A stretch of 64,000 nucleotides of DNA from positions 1,116,001-1,180,000 of the forward strand of contig NZ_CP014841.1 in the NCBI RefSeq assembly GCF_001641285.1, written 5' to 3'. Below are positions 56,047 through 64,000 of the stretch, piece by piece. The notes under the pieces were generated by a model. That model had not been told where the DNA came from. It ran no database searches and saw only the letters and a list, made by a program, of their open reading frames with translations. Positions within the stretch are counted from its first letter, which is position 1, and every line of letters starts with the position of its first letter. The DNA comes from Dyella thiooxydans (GTDB taxonomy: Bacteria > Pseudomonadota > Gammaproteobacteria > Xanthomonadales > Rhodanobacteraceae). A program made the translations under genes and the position numbers.

Positions 56047-56408
56047 GCCACCCCGGCCACCCGCCGAGAGGCGGGTGGCCGTCGTCAGCGACACAACCCA
56101 CGCGTCATGGCCCTGTCGCAGGTGGCGCTGCACGGAGCCCCGATCGCCGCCAGTCAGCCAGACCATGCCGCTCGAACAGTGGCACCGCGATATGGCACTC
56201 GTCGAGGAAGTCCCCGATCGACGCGGCTGCCCACCCGACAGCCGTCAGCGCGAACCGGTTCCTCCGGCGCATTTTCCATCGCTGCTCACGGATCGCGGCC
56301 CGGAGGATGCTCACGCGCTTGCCTGCCCAGCCGTTCCGCGACCAAGGTTCAACTGCCCGTCACGGGGTGGCTTGCTACCCTGAGGACTGTTCCTGGACGG
56401 AGGCAGTC
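56047..56408. other. intergenic stretch, hairpin but no convincing gene
   Basis: This 362-bp gap starts with a strong hairpin at 56055-56080 (GGCCACCCGCC, loop GAGA, GGCGGGTGGCC) that probably ends the pirin transcript, though no T-run follows. The rest has a 69-codon minus-strand frame (56105-56314) without a ribosome-binding site or recognisable similarity. I do not call it a gene. GGAGG before 56409 belongs to the next gene. Confidence 0.5.
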
Positions 56409-57353
56409 ATGAGCGTTCCCTACGGTATCCACACCATCGACACCGGCTTCGTGCGCCCGCAATTCGACGCCGCCTACCTCGTGGTGGAAGGCGATCGCGC
56501 GGCGTTCATCGACTGCGGCACCAACTACGCCGTGCCGCGCATGCTCGCCGCGCTGGACGCCGCCGAGCTGACCCCCGCGCATGTGGACTGGCTGATCCTC
56601 ACCCACGTGCACCTCGACCATGCCGGCGGCGCCGGCGAGCTGATGGCCGAGCTGCCGAACGCGAAACTGGTGGTGCACCCGCGCGGCGTGCGCCACATGA
56701 TCGATCCCTCAAAGCTGTGGGCCGGCGCCAGCGCGGTGTACGGCGAGGCCGTGATGGACGAAACGTACGGGCGGCTGCGCCCGGTGCCGGCCGAGCGCGT
56801 GATCGAGGCGGCCGACGGGCACATCGTGCACCTCCAGGGCCGGCAGTTGCTGTGCATCCACACGCCCGGACACGCCAGGCACCACATGGCGATCTACGAC
56901 CGCCAGTCGAACGCCTGCTTCACCGGCGACACCTTCGGGCTGTCCTATCGCGACCTGGATACCGACCGGGGACCCTTCATCATTCCGACCACCTCGCCGG
57001 TGCAGTTCGATCCGGAGGCGCTGCACGACTCGATCGACCGCCTGCTCGCGCTGGAACCCGAGGCGATGTACCTGACCCACTACGGGCGGGTGGAAGCGGT
57101 GGAACGACTGGCTGCCGACCTTCACGCACAGATCGATGCCATGGTTGAGCTGGCACTCGAAGCCGATGGCCAGCCGGATCGCTACCATCGGCTTCGCGCT
57201 TCCCTGGCCGCCCTGTATTTTTCCCGCGCCCAGGCCCACGGCTGGACCAAGGGCCGCGAGGCACTGGAAGCGCTGGCGCTGGACATGGACATCACCCTCA
57301 ACACGCAGGGGCTGGAGGTCTGGCTCGATGGCCGCAGGGACTCGCGCGACTGA
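56409..57353 (+). CDS. MBL-fold metallo-hydrolase
   Basis: A 314-residue metallo-beta-lactamase-fold hydrolase. The metal motif is THVHLDHAGG, with further ligands in HTPGHARHH, FTGDTFGL and TYLTHYG-like MYLTHYGRV. A helical C-terminal part of about 100 residues follows. Members of this kind hydrolyse thioesters, lactones or glutathione adducts. No specific substrate is visible. GGAGGCAGTC leads to the ATG at 56409. Confidence 0.9.
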   Translation: MSVPYGIHTIDTGFVRPQFDAAYLVVEGDRAAFIDCGTNYAVPRMLAALDAAELTPAHVDWLILTHVHLDHAGGAGELMAELPNAKLVVHPRGVRHMIDPSKLWAGASAVYGEAVMDETYGRLRPVPAERVIEAADGHIVHLQGRQLLCIHTPGHARHHMAIYDRQSNACFTGDTFGLSYRDLDTDRGPFIIPTTSPVQFDPEALHDSIDRLLALEPEAMYLTHYGRVEAVERLAADLHAQIDAMVELALEADGQPDRYHRLRASLAALYFSRAQAHGWTKGREALEALALDMDITLNTQGLEVWLDGRRDSRD

Positions 57354-57584
57354 CGCCCGAGCGCGCGCATCGAGCGCGCGTTGCCCGTGGGGTGCTCCCA
57401 CCCGGTCGATGCTGCAGCCGTGGCACGCAACCCAGCTGCCGCGGCCCCGGCTCCGCCCGTCCCATTGCTTCCGGCCCGACTCGGGACGGAAGCCCACGTG
57501 CCGTCAACGATCGTCGGCCAGGCTACGGGCGTCCGCGCCCTTTGCATGCCGGGTGCGATCCGCTGCTTCATCCGCCGCCTCCGG

Positions 57585-57935
57585 CTAGGACAAGCGCGAA
57601 CCGTTCGGCACCGGGCGTTCGACAGTGGTGATGACGACACCCTCATCCGTGTGGAACCCGGTCAGCAGGAACTGCGAACGGAACGGCCCGACCTGCTTCT
57701 CGGGAAAGTTGATCACGCCGACGATCTGCCGGCCGACGAGATCCTCGGGCCGGTACAGCGACACGATCTGCGCGCTGGTCTTGCGCTCGCCATAGGGACC
57801 GAAGTCCACCCATACCTTCCATGCCGGACGGCGGGCCTCGGGAAACGCCTCGACCCGGGTAACGGTGCCGGCAACGATGAGCACGCGCTCGAAGTCGGCC
57901 CAGCTGATCTCTGCGGGAACATTGGCGTCGCTCAT
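57585..57935 (-). CDS. csaA: tRNA-binding domain protein CsaA
   Basis: A 116-residue OB-fold protein of the CsaA type. ISWADFERVLIVAGTVTRVE opens it, with KVWVDFGPYGERKTSAQIV, GRQIVGVINFPEKQVGPF and the closing LTGFHTDEG. CsaA binds tRNA or acts as a secretion-linked chaperone in Bacillus. The role here is unknown. The ATG is at 57935. A spacer of about 230 bp with a short GCGCGC hairpin near 57360-57385 separates it from the MBL gene. Confidence 0.93.
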   Translation of the reverse strand: MSDANVPAEISWADFERVLIVAGTVTRVEAFPEARRPAWKVWVDFGPYGERKTSAQIVSLYRPEDLVGRQIVGVINFPEKQVGPFRSQFLLTGFHTDEGVVITTVERPVPNGSRLS

Positions 57936-57999
57936 GGACTCACGCGGTGCGCTGTGGAAAAACCGCAGGGTAGCGGCCACACACGGCCGTTCGCCACGC

Positions 58000-59289
58000 T
58001 CAGCCCTCCAGGCGGGTCTTCAGCCAGTCGTTGAACTCGTGCCACCAGTAGGTGGCCTGGGCTCCCGCGAAGCCGAATGGCCGCCAGGTGCTGGGCAGGC
58101 CGTAATCGGCGAACTGCTTCCAGCCCTCGTCGCCCTGGGCGATCGCGGCGGCGACCAGCTCGCCCGCCGCGCAGGTCGGTCCCACTCCGTGACCGCCGAA
58201 CGCCTGCGCCCACCACAGGCCGTTGCCGTCGCTGCCGATCTGCGGCATCTGGTGACGTGCGTAGCTCATCAGGCCGGACCAGGCATAGTCGATGCGCACG
58301 CCCTCGAGCTGCGGGAAGACCCGCAGCAGGTCCCGCTTGAGCAGCCGCTGCACGGCTTGGGACGAACGGTTGAGCACCGAGATCCGTCCACCCCACAGCA
58401 GCCGGCGATCGGGCAGCGGACGGTAATAATCGAAGGCGAAGCGGCTGTCGTAGATTGCCGCACGCGTGCGCAGGCAGTCATCCAGGCGGTCCCCGAGCGG
58501 CTCGGTCACCATCACGTAGGTGGCGATCGGCAGGATCGCGCGATCGATCGGCTTCTGCAGTCCGGCGAGGTATCCCCCGCAGGCAAGCACCACCTGGTCG
58601 GCGAAGATCTCGCCCTGTGCCGTGACGATCCTCCAGCGCAGGCCCGCCCGCTCCATGCGCTTCGCTGCCGTTCCTTCATGGATCGACACACCCTGCTCCG
58701 CCGCCGCCGAGGCCAGGCCGATGGCGTAGTTCAGTGGATGCAGGTGCAGCGCGTCGCGTTCGTAAAGCCCGTCGAAATAGCGTTCGCTGCGCACGCGGTC
58801 ACGCAGCTCGGCCTGATCGAGCCATTCCCAGTGCACGCCGTAGCGTTCGGCCAGCAGGGTCTGGCGATCGCGCAATACGGCCGGGTCGCGAAACCAGTTG
58901 GCCCAGATCACGCCTTCGTCCACGGCGTCGCAGGCGATGTCGTAACGGGCGACCCGTTCCCGGATGCGGTGGACGGCCGCCGTGGTCAGCCCGAACAGCG
59001 CACGCGCGCGCTCGGCGCCGAGCTGGTCGAGCAGCGACTGCTCGCCGAGCGAGTAGCCGGCAAAGACGAAACCGCCGTTGCGCCCGGACGCACCGAAGCC
59101 CACCTGCTCGCGCTCGAGCAGCACCACGTCGGTGACGCCGCGCTCGGCCAGGCCGAGTGCGGTATTCAGGCCAGCGTATCCGCCGCCGATGATCGCCACG
59201 CGGGCCTCACGCCGACCTTGCAGCGGCGCGAAGGGCGCGTAGGCGTTCGCGGTGGCGCGGTAATAGGAGGCGGCCGGTACAGGGGGCAT
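58000..59289 (-). CDS. FAD-dependent amine oxidoreductase (DAO/PuuB-like)
   Basis: A 429-residue flavoenzyme of the D-amino acid oxidase fold. The FAD-binding part is VAIIGGGYAGLNTALGLAERG, followed by LEREQVGFGASGRNGGF, VVLACGGYLAGL, and a C-terminal AFGGHGVGPTCAAGELVA. It resembles gamma-glutamylputrescine oxidoreductase (PuuB) and related amine oxidases. No putrescine genes are beside it. The start at 59289 has no clear ribosome-binding site, and an upstream ATG at 59385 is open. Confidence 0.88.
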   Translation of the reverse strand: MPPVPAASYYRATANAYAPFAPLQGRREARVAIIGGGYAGLNTALGLAERGVTDVVLLEREQVGFGASGRNGGFVFAGYSLGEQSLLDQLGAERARALFGLTTAAVHRIRERVARYDIACDAVDEGVIWANWFRDPAVLRDRQTLLAERYGVHWEWLDQAELRDRVRSERYFDGLYERDALHLHPLNYAIGLASAAAEQGVSIHEGTAAKRMERAGLRWRIVTAQGEIFADQVVLACGGYLAGLQKPIDRAILPIATYVMVTEPLGDRLDDCLRTRAAIYDSRFAFDYYRPLPDRRLLWGGRISVLNRSSQAVQRLLKRDLLRVFPQLEGVRIDYAWSGLMSYARHQMPQIGSDGNGLWWAQAFGGHGVGPTCAAGELVAAAIAQGDEGWKQFADYGLPSTWRPFGFAGAQATYWWHEFNDWLKTRLEG

Positions 59290-59403
59290 CAGGGCAAGGG
59301 TGAACCGGCTATCGACGAAGCCCGGAGGATAACCGCATACCGCCACCCGCGGGGCTGACGGCGTCCGGCCCGTGCCGAACGCCACAGGCGGAAGCCAAGG
59401 CCG

Positions 59404-60279
59404 TCAGTGGGTGGCGACGAATTCGCGCACCACCGCCGCCAGCTTCGGATCCTGCATGGCCATGTGCATGGTGGCGCGCACCAGACCGGCCTTGTTGCCG
59501 CAGTCGAAGCGGGTGCCCTGGAAACGGTAGGCCAGCACCTTGCCCTGCTCCTTGAGCAGCGCCTCGATCGCGTCGGTGAGCTGGATCTCGCCACCGGCTC
59601 CGGGCGTGGTGCGCTCGAGCAGCTCGAAAATGTGCCCGGGGAGCACGTAGCGACCGACCACGGCCAGGTTGGAGGGTGCGTCCGCCGGCTTCGGCTTCTC
59701 CACCATGTGCCGGATCTCGGCACTGCGCTCATCCACTGGCGTAGCGGCCACGATGCCGTACTTGTCGGTCTCGTCGTGGGGCACTTCCTCCACGGCGATC
59801 ACGCCCGCGCCGCCCTGGGCCTGGGAGAGCTCGGCCATCTGCCCCAGGGCACCGCGGCCGGTATTCCAGATCAGATCGTCAGGCAGAATCACCCCGAACG
59901 GCTCGTCGCCGACCACCGGCTTGGCGCACAGTACCGCATGACCAAGGCCGAGCGCCTCGGGCTGGGTGACGAAGATCGCCCGCACGTGCCTGGGCAGCGT
60001 GCCCTGGACCATTGCCAGCAGGTCGGACTTGCCCTTTTCCTGCAGTTTGGCCTCCAGCTCGTAGGCCTTGTCGAAATAGTCGGCGATGGCGTGCTTGTAG
60101 CGGTTGGTGACGAACACCAGGGTGTCGGCCCCGGCGTCGACCGCCTCGTCCACTGCGTACTGGATCAGCGGACGGTCCAGCACCGGCAGCATCTCCTTGG
60201 CCACCACCTTGGTGGCGGGAAGAAACCGGGTGCCGAGTCCGGCGACGGGGAACACCACCTTGCGCAACGGCTTGCTCAC
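59404..60279 (-). CDS. galU: UTP-glucose-1-phosphate uridylyltransferase
   Basis: A 291-residue enzyme making UDP-glucose for lipopolysaccharide, capsule and exopolysaccharide. VVFPVAGLGTRFLPATKVVAKEM at the start (of which GLGTRFLPATK is the nucleotide loop), KPFIQYAVDEA-like PLIQYAVDEA and FGVILPDDLI are typical. It starts with GTG at 60279, directly after the stop of the CapD-type gene, with GGAG and AAGG before it. Confidence 0.96.
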   Translation of the reverse strand: MSKPLRKVVFPVAGLGTRFLPATKVVAKEMLPVLDRPLIQYAVDEAVDAGADTLVFVTNRYKHAIADYFDKAYELEAKLQEKGKSDLLAMVQGTLPRHVRAIFVTQPEALGLGHAVLCAKPVVGDEPFGVILPDDLIWNTGRGALGQMAELSQAQGGAGVIAVEEVPHDETDKYGIVAATPVDERSAEIRHMVEKPKPADAPSNLAVVGRYVLPGHIFELLERTTPGAGGEIQLTDAIEALLKEQGKVLAYRFQGTRFDCGNKAGLVRATMHMAMQDPKLAAVVREFVATH

Positions 60280-62175
60280 TTACCTTTCTCCAGTCTCTTG
60301 GCGACGGATGGATACGACGTTGGCCGGCTGCGCCGTCTCGCTCCAGCGGAACGAGGGCAACAGGCTGGACACGCAACGCCGCAGTTCCTCTTCATCGAAG
60401 CGGTCGACCGCTTCCGCCGATTTGTTGATGGCCGCCACCAGCAACTCCCAGGCCACCTCGCGGTGCTGTGCCAGGAAGATCTTCGCGTGGGCGGTCTCGC
60501 TGTAGTTTTCCTGCGCGTGGAACAACTCCTCGAACAACTTCTCGCCCGCTCGCAGCCCGGTATAGACGATGGGGATCTCGGTGCCCGGCTTCTTTCCGGC
60601 CAGCCGGATCATCTGCTCGGCCAGATCGCGGATCTTGACCGGCTCCCCCATGTCCAGCGCGAAGATCTCTCCGCCTCGGCCCAGGGTGGATGCCTGCAGG
60701 ATCAGTTGGCACGCCTCCGGAATCGTCATGAAGTAGCGCGACATCTCCGGATGGGTGACGGTAACCGGCCCACCGTCACGGATCTGTTGACGGAACAGCG
60801 GCACCACCGAGCCGGCCGAGTCGAGCACGTTGCCGAAGCGCACGGTGATGAAGCGGGTCGATGAGCGGGCACTGAGATTCTGGCACCAGATCTCCGCAAT
60901 ACGTTTGCACGCCCCCATCACGCTGGTGGGATTCACAGCCTTGTCGGTGGAGATCAATACGAAGCACCCGACGCCGTGCTCGTGGGCCAGTTCGGCCACC
61001 TGGCGCGTGGCGAGCACGTTGTTGCGGAAGGCCGTACGCAACTGGCTCTGCAACAGCGGCACGTGCTTGTAGGCGGCCGCATGGAAAACCACCTGCGGCT
61101 TGTGGTCGACGAACACCTGCGCCATCGCGACCCGATCGCCGCAATCGGCCAGTACGCCATCCAGAATCAGCTCGGGGAAATCCGCAGCCAGTTCCTTGGC
61201 CACGCGATAGAGGTTGTACTCGCTGTTGTCGACCACGGTCAGCGCCGCCGCCCCGAGCCGCGCCACCTGGCGACACAGCTCCGAACCGATCGAGCCACCG
61301 CCGCCGGTCACCATCACGCGCTGGCCGGTGAGATTCTCGCGGATCGCGGTCCAGTCAAGCTGGATGGCATCGCGCCCGAGCAGATCCTCGATCGCGACCT
61401 CCTTGATCTCGTTGAAATGGGCGCGCCCGGCAACGACGTCCTCGAGCCGGGGAACCGTGCGATACGGCAGTCCGGTGGAGTCGCACAGCTCGACCACCCG
61501 GCGCATCTGCGCCGTGGACGCTCCGGGCAACGCGATCAGCAACATTTCCACGCCGGTCTCGCGCGCCACGTCGGGCAGGTCCTCGAACCGCCCCAGTACC
61601 GGACAGCCGCTGATCTTGGCGCCGCGCAGGCTGCCCAGATCGTCGACGAACCCCACCACGTTGAAGCGGCTGTCCCGACGAAGGTCGCGCAACAGCGCTT
61701 CACCGGCCCGGTCCGCGCCCACGATGAGGACACGCTTGGCCGGCTTGGACTCGAACAGGTCGACGCGACTGTCCTTCCAGAACCGGTAGAGCAGACGCGG
61801 GGCCCCCAGCAGGGTGGCGAGGATCACCGGGTAAAGCAGCAGTACCGAACGGGGAACCCCGGCAAGCCGGTCGTAGAGGAACAGCACCAGGCCGATCACC
61901 AGGCTGCCGGCCACGGCCGCGCGCAGGATGTTCCACAGGTCCGGCAGGCTGGCGAACCGCCACACGCCCTTGTACAGGCCGGTCCAGGCAAAAAGCAGGC
62001 CCTGCACGGCCAGGACCAGCGGAAATTCGAGGGCAACGAAGCTGACCACTTCGTCCGGCTTCATCGCATAGCGAAGCGCCTTGGCCAGCCACCAGGCGAT
62101 GGCGGCCACGGCGAGGTCATGCACCACCACAGCCGCGCGCGGATGGATCGCTGCGATGAACTTACGAACCGACAT
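60280..62175 (-). CDS. membrane nucleoside-diphosphate-sugar epimerase/dehydratase (CapD/WbpM family)
   Basis: A 631-residue protein with four N-terminal membrane helices, a first Rossmann-like domain (VLIVGADRAGEALLRDL) and a catalytic SDR domain (VMVTGGGGSIGSELCRQ). The catalytic strand reads LISTDKAVNPTSVMGACKR. Members such as WbpM convert UDP-GlcNAc to UDP-4-keto-6-deoxy-GlcNAc for O-antigen synthesis. It sits between a WecA-like transferase and galU with no gaps, so it is part of an envelope-polysaccharide operon. Confidence 0.93.
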   Translation of the reverse strand: MSVRKFIAAIHPRAAVVVHDLAVAAIAWWLAKALRYAMKPDEVVSFVALEFPLVLAVQGLLFAWTGLYKGVWRFASLPDLWNILRAAVAGSLVIGLVLFLYDRLAGVPRSVLLLYPVILATLLGAPRLLYRFWKDSRVDLFESKPAKRVLIVGADRAGEALLRDLRRDSRFNVVGFVDDLGSLRGAKISGCPVLGRFEDLPDVARETGVEMLLIALPGASTAQMRRVVELCDSTGLPYRTVPRLEDVVAGRAHFNEIKEVAIEDLLGRDAIQLDWTAIRENLTGQRVMVTGGGGSIGSELCRQVARLGAAALTVVDNSEYNLYRVAKELAADFPELILDGVLADCGDRVAMAQVFVDHKPQVVFHAAAYKHVPLLQSQLRTAFRNNVLATRQVAELAHEHGVGCFVLISTDKAVNPTSVMGACKRIAEIWCQNLSARSSTRFITVRFGNVLDSAGSVVPLFRQQIRDGGPVTVTHPEMSRYFMTIPEACQLILQASTLGRGGEIFALDMGEPVKIRDLAEQMIRLAGKKPGTEIPIVYTGLRAGEKLFEELFHAQENYSETAHAKIFLAQHREVAWELLVAAINKSAEAVDRFDEEELRRCVSSLLPSFRWSETAQPANVVSIRRQETGER

Positions 62176-63200
62176 CAGAATTTCCGCTCCCTAGCCCGCC
62201 GAAGGCAACGCCGCTTCAGCATCATCCAGACCGCCAACGACACGCCGTAGATCACGACAAAAACCACCCAGCCTTGCGCGCCCATGCGCCATGCGGCATA
62301 CGCCGACGGAGCGCACACCAGCAGGTTCCAGGCCGTATAAGACCCGGACACCGCTCCATGGGACCGCCCCCCGCGAACCATCCACTGGTAAAGATGTTCG
62401 CGATGCGCACTGTACCAGCGGCGACCTCGCCAGATCCTGACCAGCAGCGTCATGCCGGCGTCGGTGAAGAACGCCGAGCACAGGATGGCGGCTGGCCAGC
62501 ACGTGGCCGGGGCGATCCGCCACAGCATCGCTCCGATGGCGAACACCAGAAACCCCAACGAGCCGCTTCCGACATCGCCCATGAAGATGCGGGCCGGTGA
62601 CCGGTTGTATACCCAGAATCCGGCCGTCGCGAACCCCACGGCAAGCGCCACGATGGCCAGCCCATAGGCCGGCTGAGCCAGGGCCAGCGCAAGGCAAGCC
62701 AGCCCTGCCATCACGAACATCGCCTGCTGTGCCAGCAGGCCATCAATGCCGTCCATGAAATTGTGCAGGTTGATGCTCCCCACGCCGACGAACAGCAGCA
62801 GCGGCAACCATGCAACCGGGACACCGGAGGCGCACAACGCCAGCGCCAGCAATCCCGCGGCAGCCGTCTGGGCCACCAGCCTGGGGACGACCGGAAGCGG
62901 GCGGTGATCGTCCCACCATCCGGTCCACGCCACGCAGGCCAGACCCAGCCAGACGGCAGCAAACGTCAGCCGGCGCTCGGCCGACACAACGTCCAGGGCA
63001 ATGACCGGCAAACCGATCAATACCGCGACGACGATGCCGATCCCGCCGCCACGCGGGGTCGGGATGGTGTGGGAGCGCCGCTGTCCAGGCTGGTCCAGCA
63101 TGCCGCGACGATGCGCATAGGCGATCGCCGCGCGGACCACCGCAAGGGCGACGAGGAAGCAAAGCGGTGGAAGCAACGAGGCCGACCCTGGCAAGACCAT
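62175..63200 (-). CDS. polyprenyl-phosphate glycosyl-1-phosphate transferase (WecA/MraY family, GT4-like)
   Basis: A 341-residue inner-membrane enzyme with about ten helices that loads a sugar phosphate onto undecaprenyl phosphate. Family motifs are SHTIPTPRGGG near residue 44, WWDDHRPLP (Asp pair), NLHNFMDGIDGL and IFMGDVGSGSLGF. The His-rich loop REHLYQWMV also fits. It likely starts O-antigen or exopolysaccharide assembly. Its stop overlaps the start of the CapD-type gene. Confidence 0.92.
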   Translation of the reverse strand: MVLPGSASLLPPLCFLVALAVVRAAIAYAHRRGMLDQPGQRRSHTIPTPRGGGIGIVVAVLIGLPVIALDVVSAERRLTFAAVWLGLACVAWTGWWDDHRPLPVVPRLVAQTAAAGLLALALCASGVPVAWLPLLLFVGVGSINLHNFMDGIDGLLAQQAMFVMAGLACLALALAQPAYGLAIVALAVGFATAGFWVYNRSPARIFMGDVGSGSLGFLVFAIGAMLWRIAPATCWPAAILCSAFFTDAGMTLLVRIWRGRRWYSAHREHLYQWMVRGGRSHGAVSGSYTAWNLLVCAPSAYAAWRMGAQGWVVFVVIYGVSLAVWMMLKRRCLRRARERKF

Positions 63201-63206
63201 TCCGCG

Positions 63207-64000
63207 CTACTCGTTGGCCACGCCATGGATGGGGCGGATCGTGCTCCAGCTCTTGCAGCTGGGGCACTGCCAATGGTGCGCCTTGGCACCGAAGCCGCAA
63301 CGGCTGCAGCGGTACATCGCCTGACCTTCGAGCAATTTGCGGGTGAGATCGCGAAGAATCAGGAAATTGTCCCTCGCTTCGCCCTGGATCTTGTCCATCG
63401 TGGCATCGATCAGCGCCATCAGGCCGCGCACCGAGGGGCGCTGGCGCAGTTGCCCGGTGAGAAAGTCGACCGCCACCCGCTCGCCGTCGCGCTGCTGGTA
63501 AAGCCGGGTCAGGGCCAGCACCGGCGAGATGCCGTGGTAGCGGGTCAGGATGTCCTGCAGGAATGTCTCGGCACGCGCCATCTGCTGCGTACAGGCATAG
63601 CTGTGCAGCAGCGGCGGCAGGATTTCGGGCACAAAAGCCACGTCGGCCGCCACGGCTGCCTCGTAGGCGGTTATGGCATCGTCGTGCTCGCCCTGTTCGG
63701 CGTGCAGGCGACCAGTGAGCATGAATGCGCGGACACAGTCCGGCTGGCATTCGAAGGCCTGCCTGAGGTAGTCCGCCGCCTCGGCGCGGGCTCCTGCCTG
63801 GCGCGAACGTTCGGCCAGCTCGCAGTAGAACTGCGCCACCATCGCCGACTCGTCCTCGCCGGTCATCGCCTCCAGTCGACGGGCGTGTTCGATCGCCTTG
63901 TGCCAGTCCCGCTCGTGCTGGTAGATCGCAATCAGGTGCCGCAGGGCCGATGGCGCATGCGCATCCATCGCCACCAGGTCGCAGAACAGGGTCTCGGCGC
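63207..64000 (-). CDS. lapB: lipopolysaccharide assembly protein LapB (YciM), 5' part outside window
   Basis: The visible 264 codons hold several tetratricopeptide repeats and a C-terminal rubredoxin-like zinc knuckle, YRCSRCGFGAKAHHW then CPSCKSW. This is the LapB/YciM architecture; the N-terminal membrane anchor and first repeats lie beyond 64000. LapB balances LPS synthesis by guiding LpxC to FtsH. It lies six bases upstream of the WecA-like gene, in keeping with envelope work. Confidence 0.93.
   Translation of the reverse strand, partial: AETLFCDLVAMDAHAPSALRHLIAIYQHERDWHKAIEHARRLEAMTGEDESAMVAQFYCELAERSRQAGARAEAADYLRQAFECQPDCVRAFMLTGRLHAEQGEHDDAITAYEAAVAADVAFVPEILPPLLHSYACTQQMARAETFLQDILTRYHGISPVLALTRLYQQRDGERVAVDFLTGQLRQRPSVRGLMALIDATMDKIQGEARDNFLILRDLTRKLLEGQAMYRCSRCGFGAKAHHWQCPSCKSWSTIRPIHGVANE

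Noticed and set aside
56105-56314. 69-codon minus-strand frame in the gap before the MBL gene
   Set aside because: Its middle part looks slightly protein-like, but there is no ribosome-binding site, no recognised family and no partner gene. A homology search would be needed to revive it.

Overview
This window looks like a chromosomal segment of a GC-rich gammaproteobacterium of the Lysobacterales (Xanthomonadales), probably a Rhodanobacter/Dyella-like member of the Rhodanobacteraceae. The reasons are strong GC bias at third codon positions, dense operons with ATGA/GTGA overlaps, the gene run ndk-rlmN-pilW-rodZ-yfgM-bamB-der, the run lapB-GT4-capD-galU, and a PsrA-type regulator next to beta-oxidation genes. 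The assignment is an inference from gene content and order, not from a marker-gene search.

Region by region. 1-2100 is a lower-GC accessory segment on the minus strand: a RelA/SpoT-domain alarmone synthetase gene, a 232-residue protein of unknown function and the first codons of a third gene. The gaps carry GTTAGGC core sites typical of integron attC sites, so I read it as the edge of a gene-cassette array with no integrase in view. 2357-8000 holds a PQQ-dependent dehydrogenase lipoprotein, NAD+ synthetase (nadE) and the tRNA t6A enzyme TsaC/Sua5. 7839-11165 holds a small winged-helix regulator, a HAD phosphatase, a manganese-riboswitch (yybP-ykoY) controlled UPF0016 exporter, a small crystallin-J1-like protein and a glutathione transferase. 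11179-18055 is a tightly overlapped molybdenum cofactor operon: moeA2-moaA-moaC-mobA-moaD-moaE/moeB/rhodanese-moeA1-small ORF. It is divergent from fdhD-sirtuin.

19953-33528, nearly all on the minus strand, is housekeeping: a fumarylacetoacetase-family enzyme, tadA, guaA, guaB (with a clear promoter), folD, der, bamB, yfgM, rodZ, pilW, rlmN and ndk. 33680-38245 is a fatty-acid oxidation unit: a PsrA-like TetR gene with two operators at its promoter, a 3-hydroxyacyl-CoA dehydrogenase/enoyl-CoA hydratase, a thiolase and a strong terminator. 38262-42824 holds a two-gene ABC exporter and a BaeSR-like two-component system. That system is divergent from a small secreted Spy-like protein, and both the sensor and the secreted protein carry long polyproline tracts. 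42994-57935 is mixed: an MFS exporter, a CMD-family protein, a TMEM175 channel, a MacAB-type efflux operon, a VOC protein, a P-loop kinase-like protein, a molybdopterin oxidoreductase, small secreted proteins, a lipase-like lipoprotein, a quinone oxidoreductase, a pirin, an MBL hydrolase and CsaA. 58000-64000 holds a FAD amine oxidase-like gene, galU, a CapD-type epimerase/dehydratase, a WecA-like transferase and the 3' part of lapB, pointing to envelope polysaccharide work.

The main points for a second look are: the integron-like cassettes with an alarmone synthetase; a palindromic repeat that lies in frame inside the MoaE-MoeB-rhodanese gene and also occurs in intergenic spaces in short and long forms; the matched polyproline sensor and Spy-like protein with an 11-bp tandem repeat between them; and a 17-codon leader ORF overlapping the macA start.
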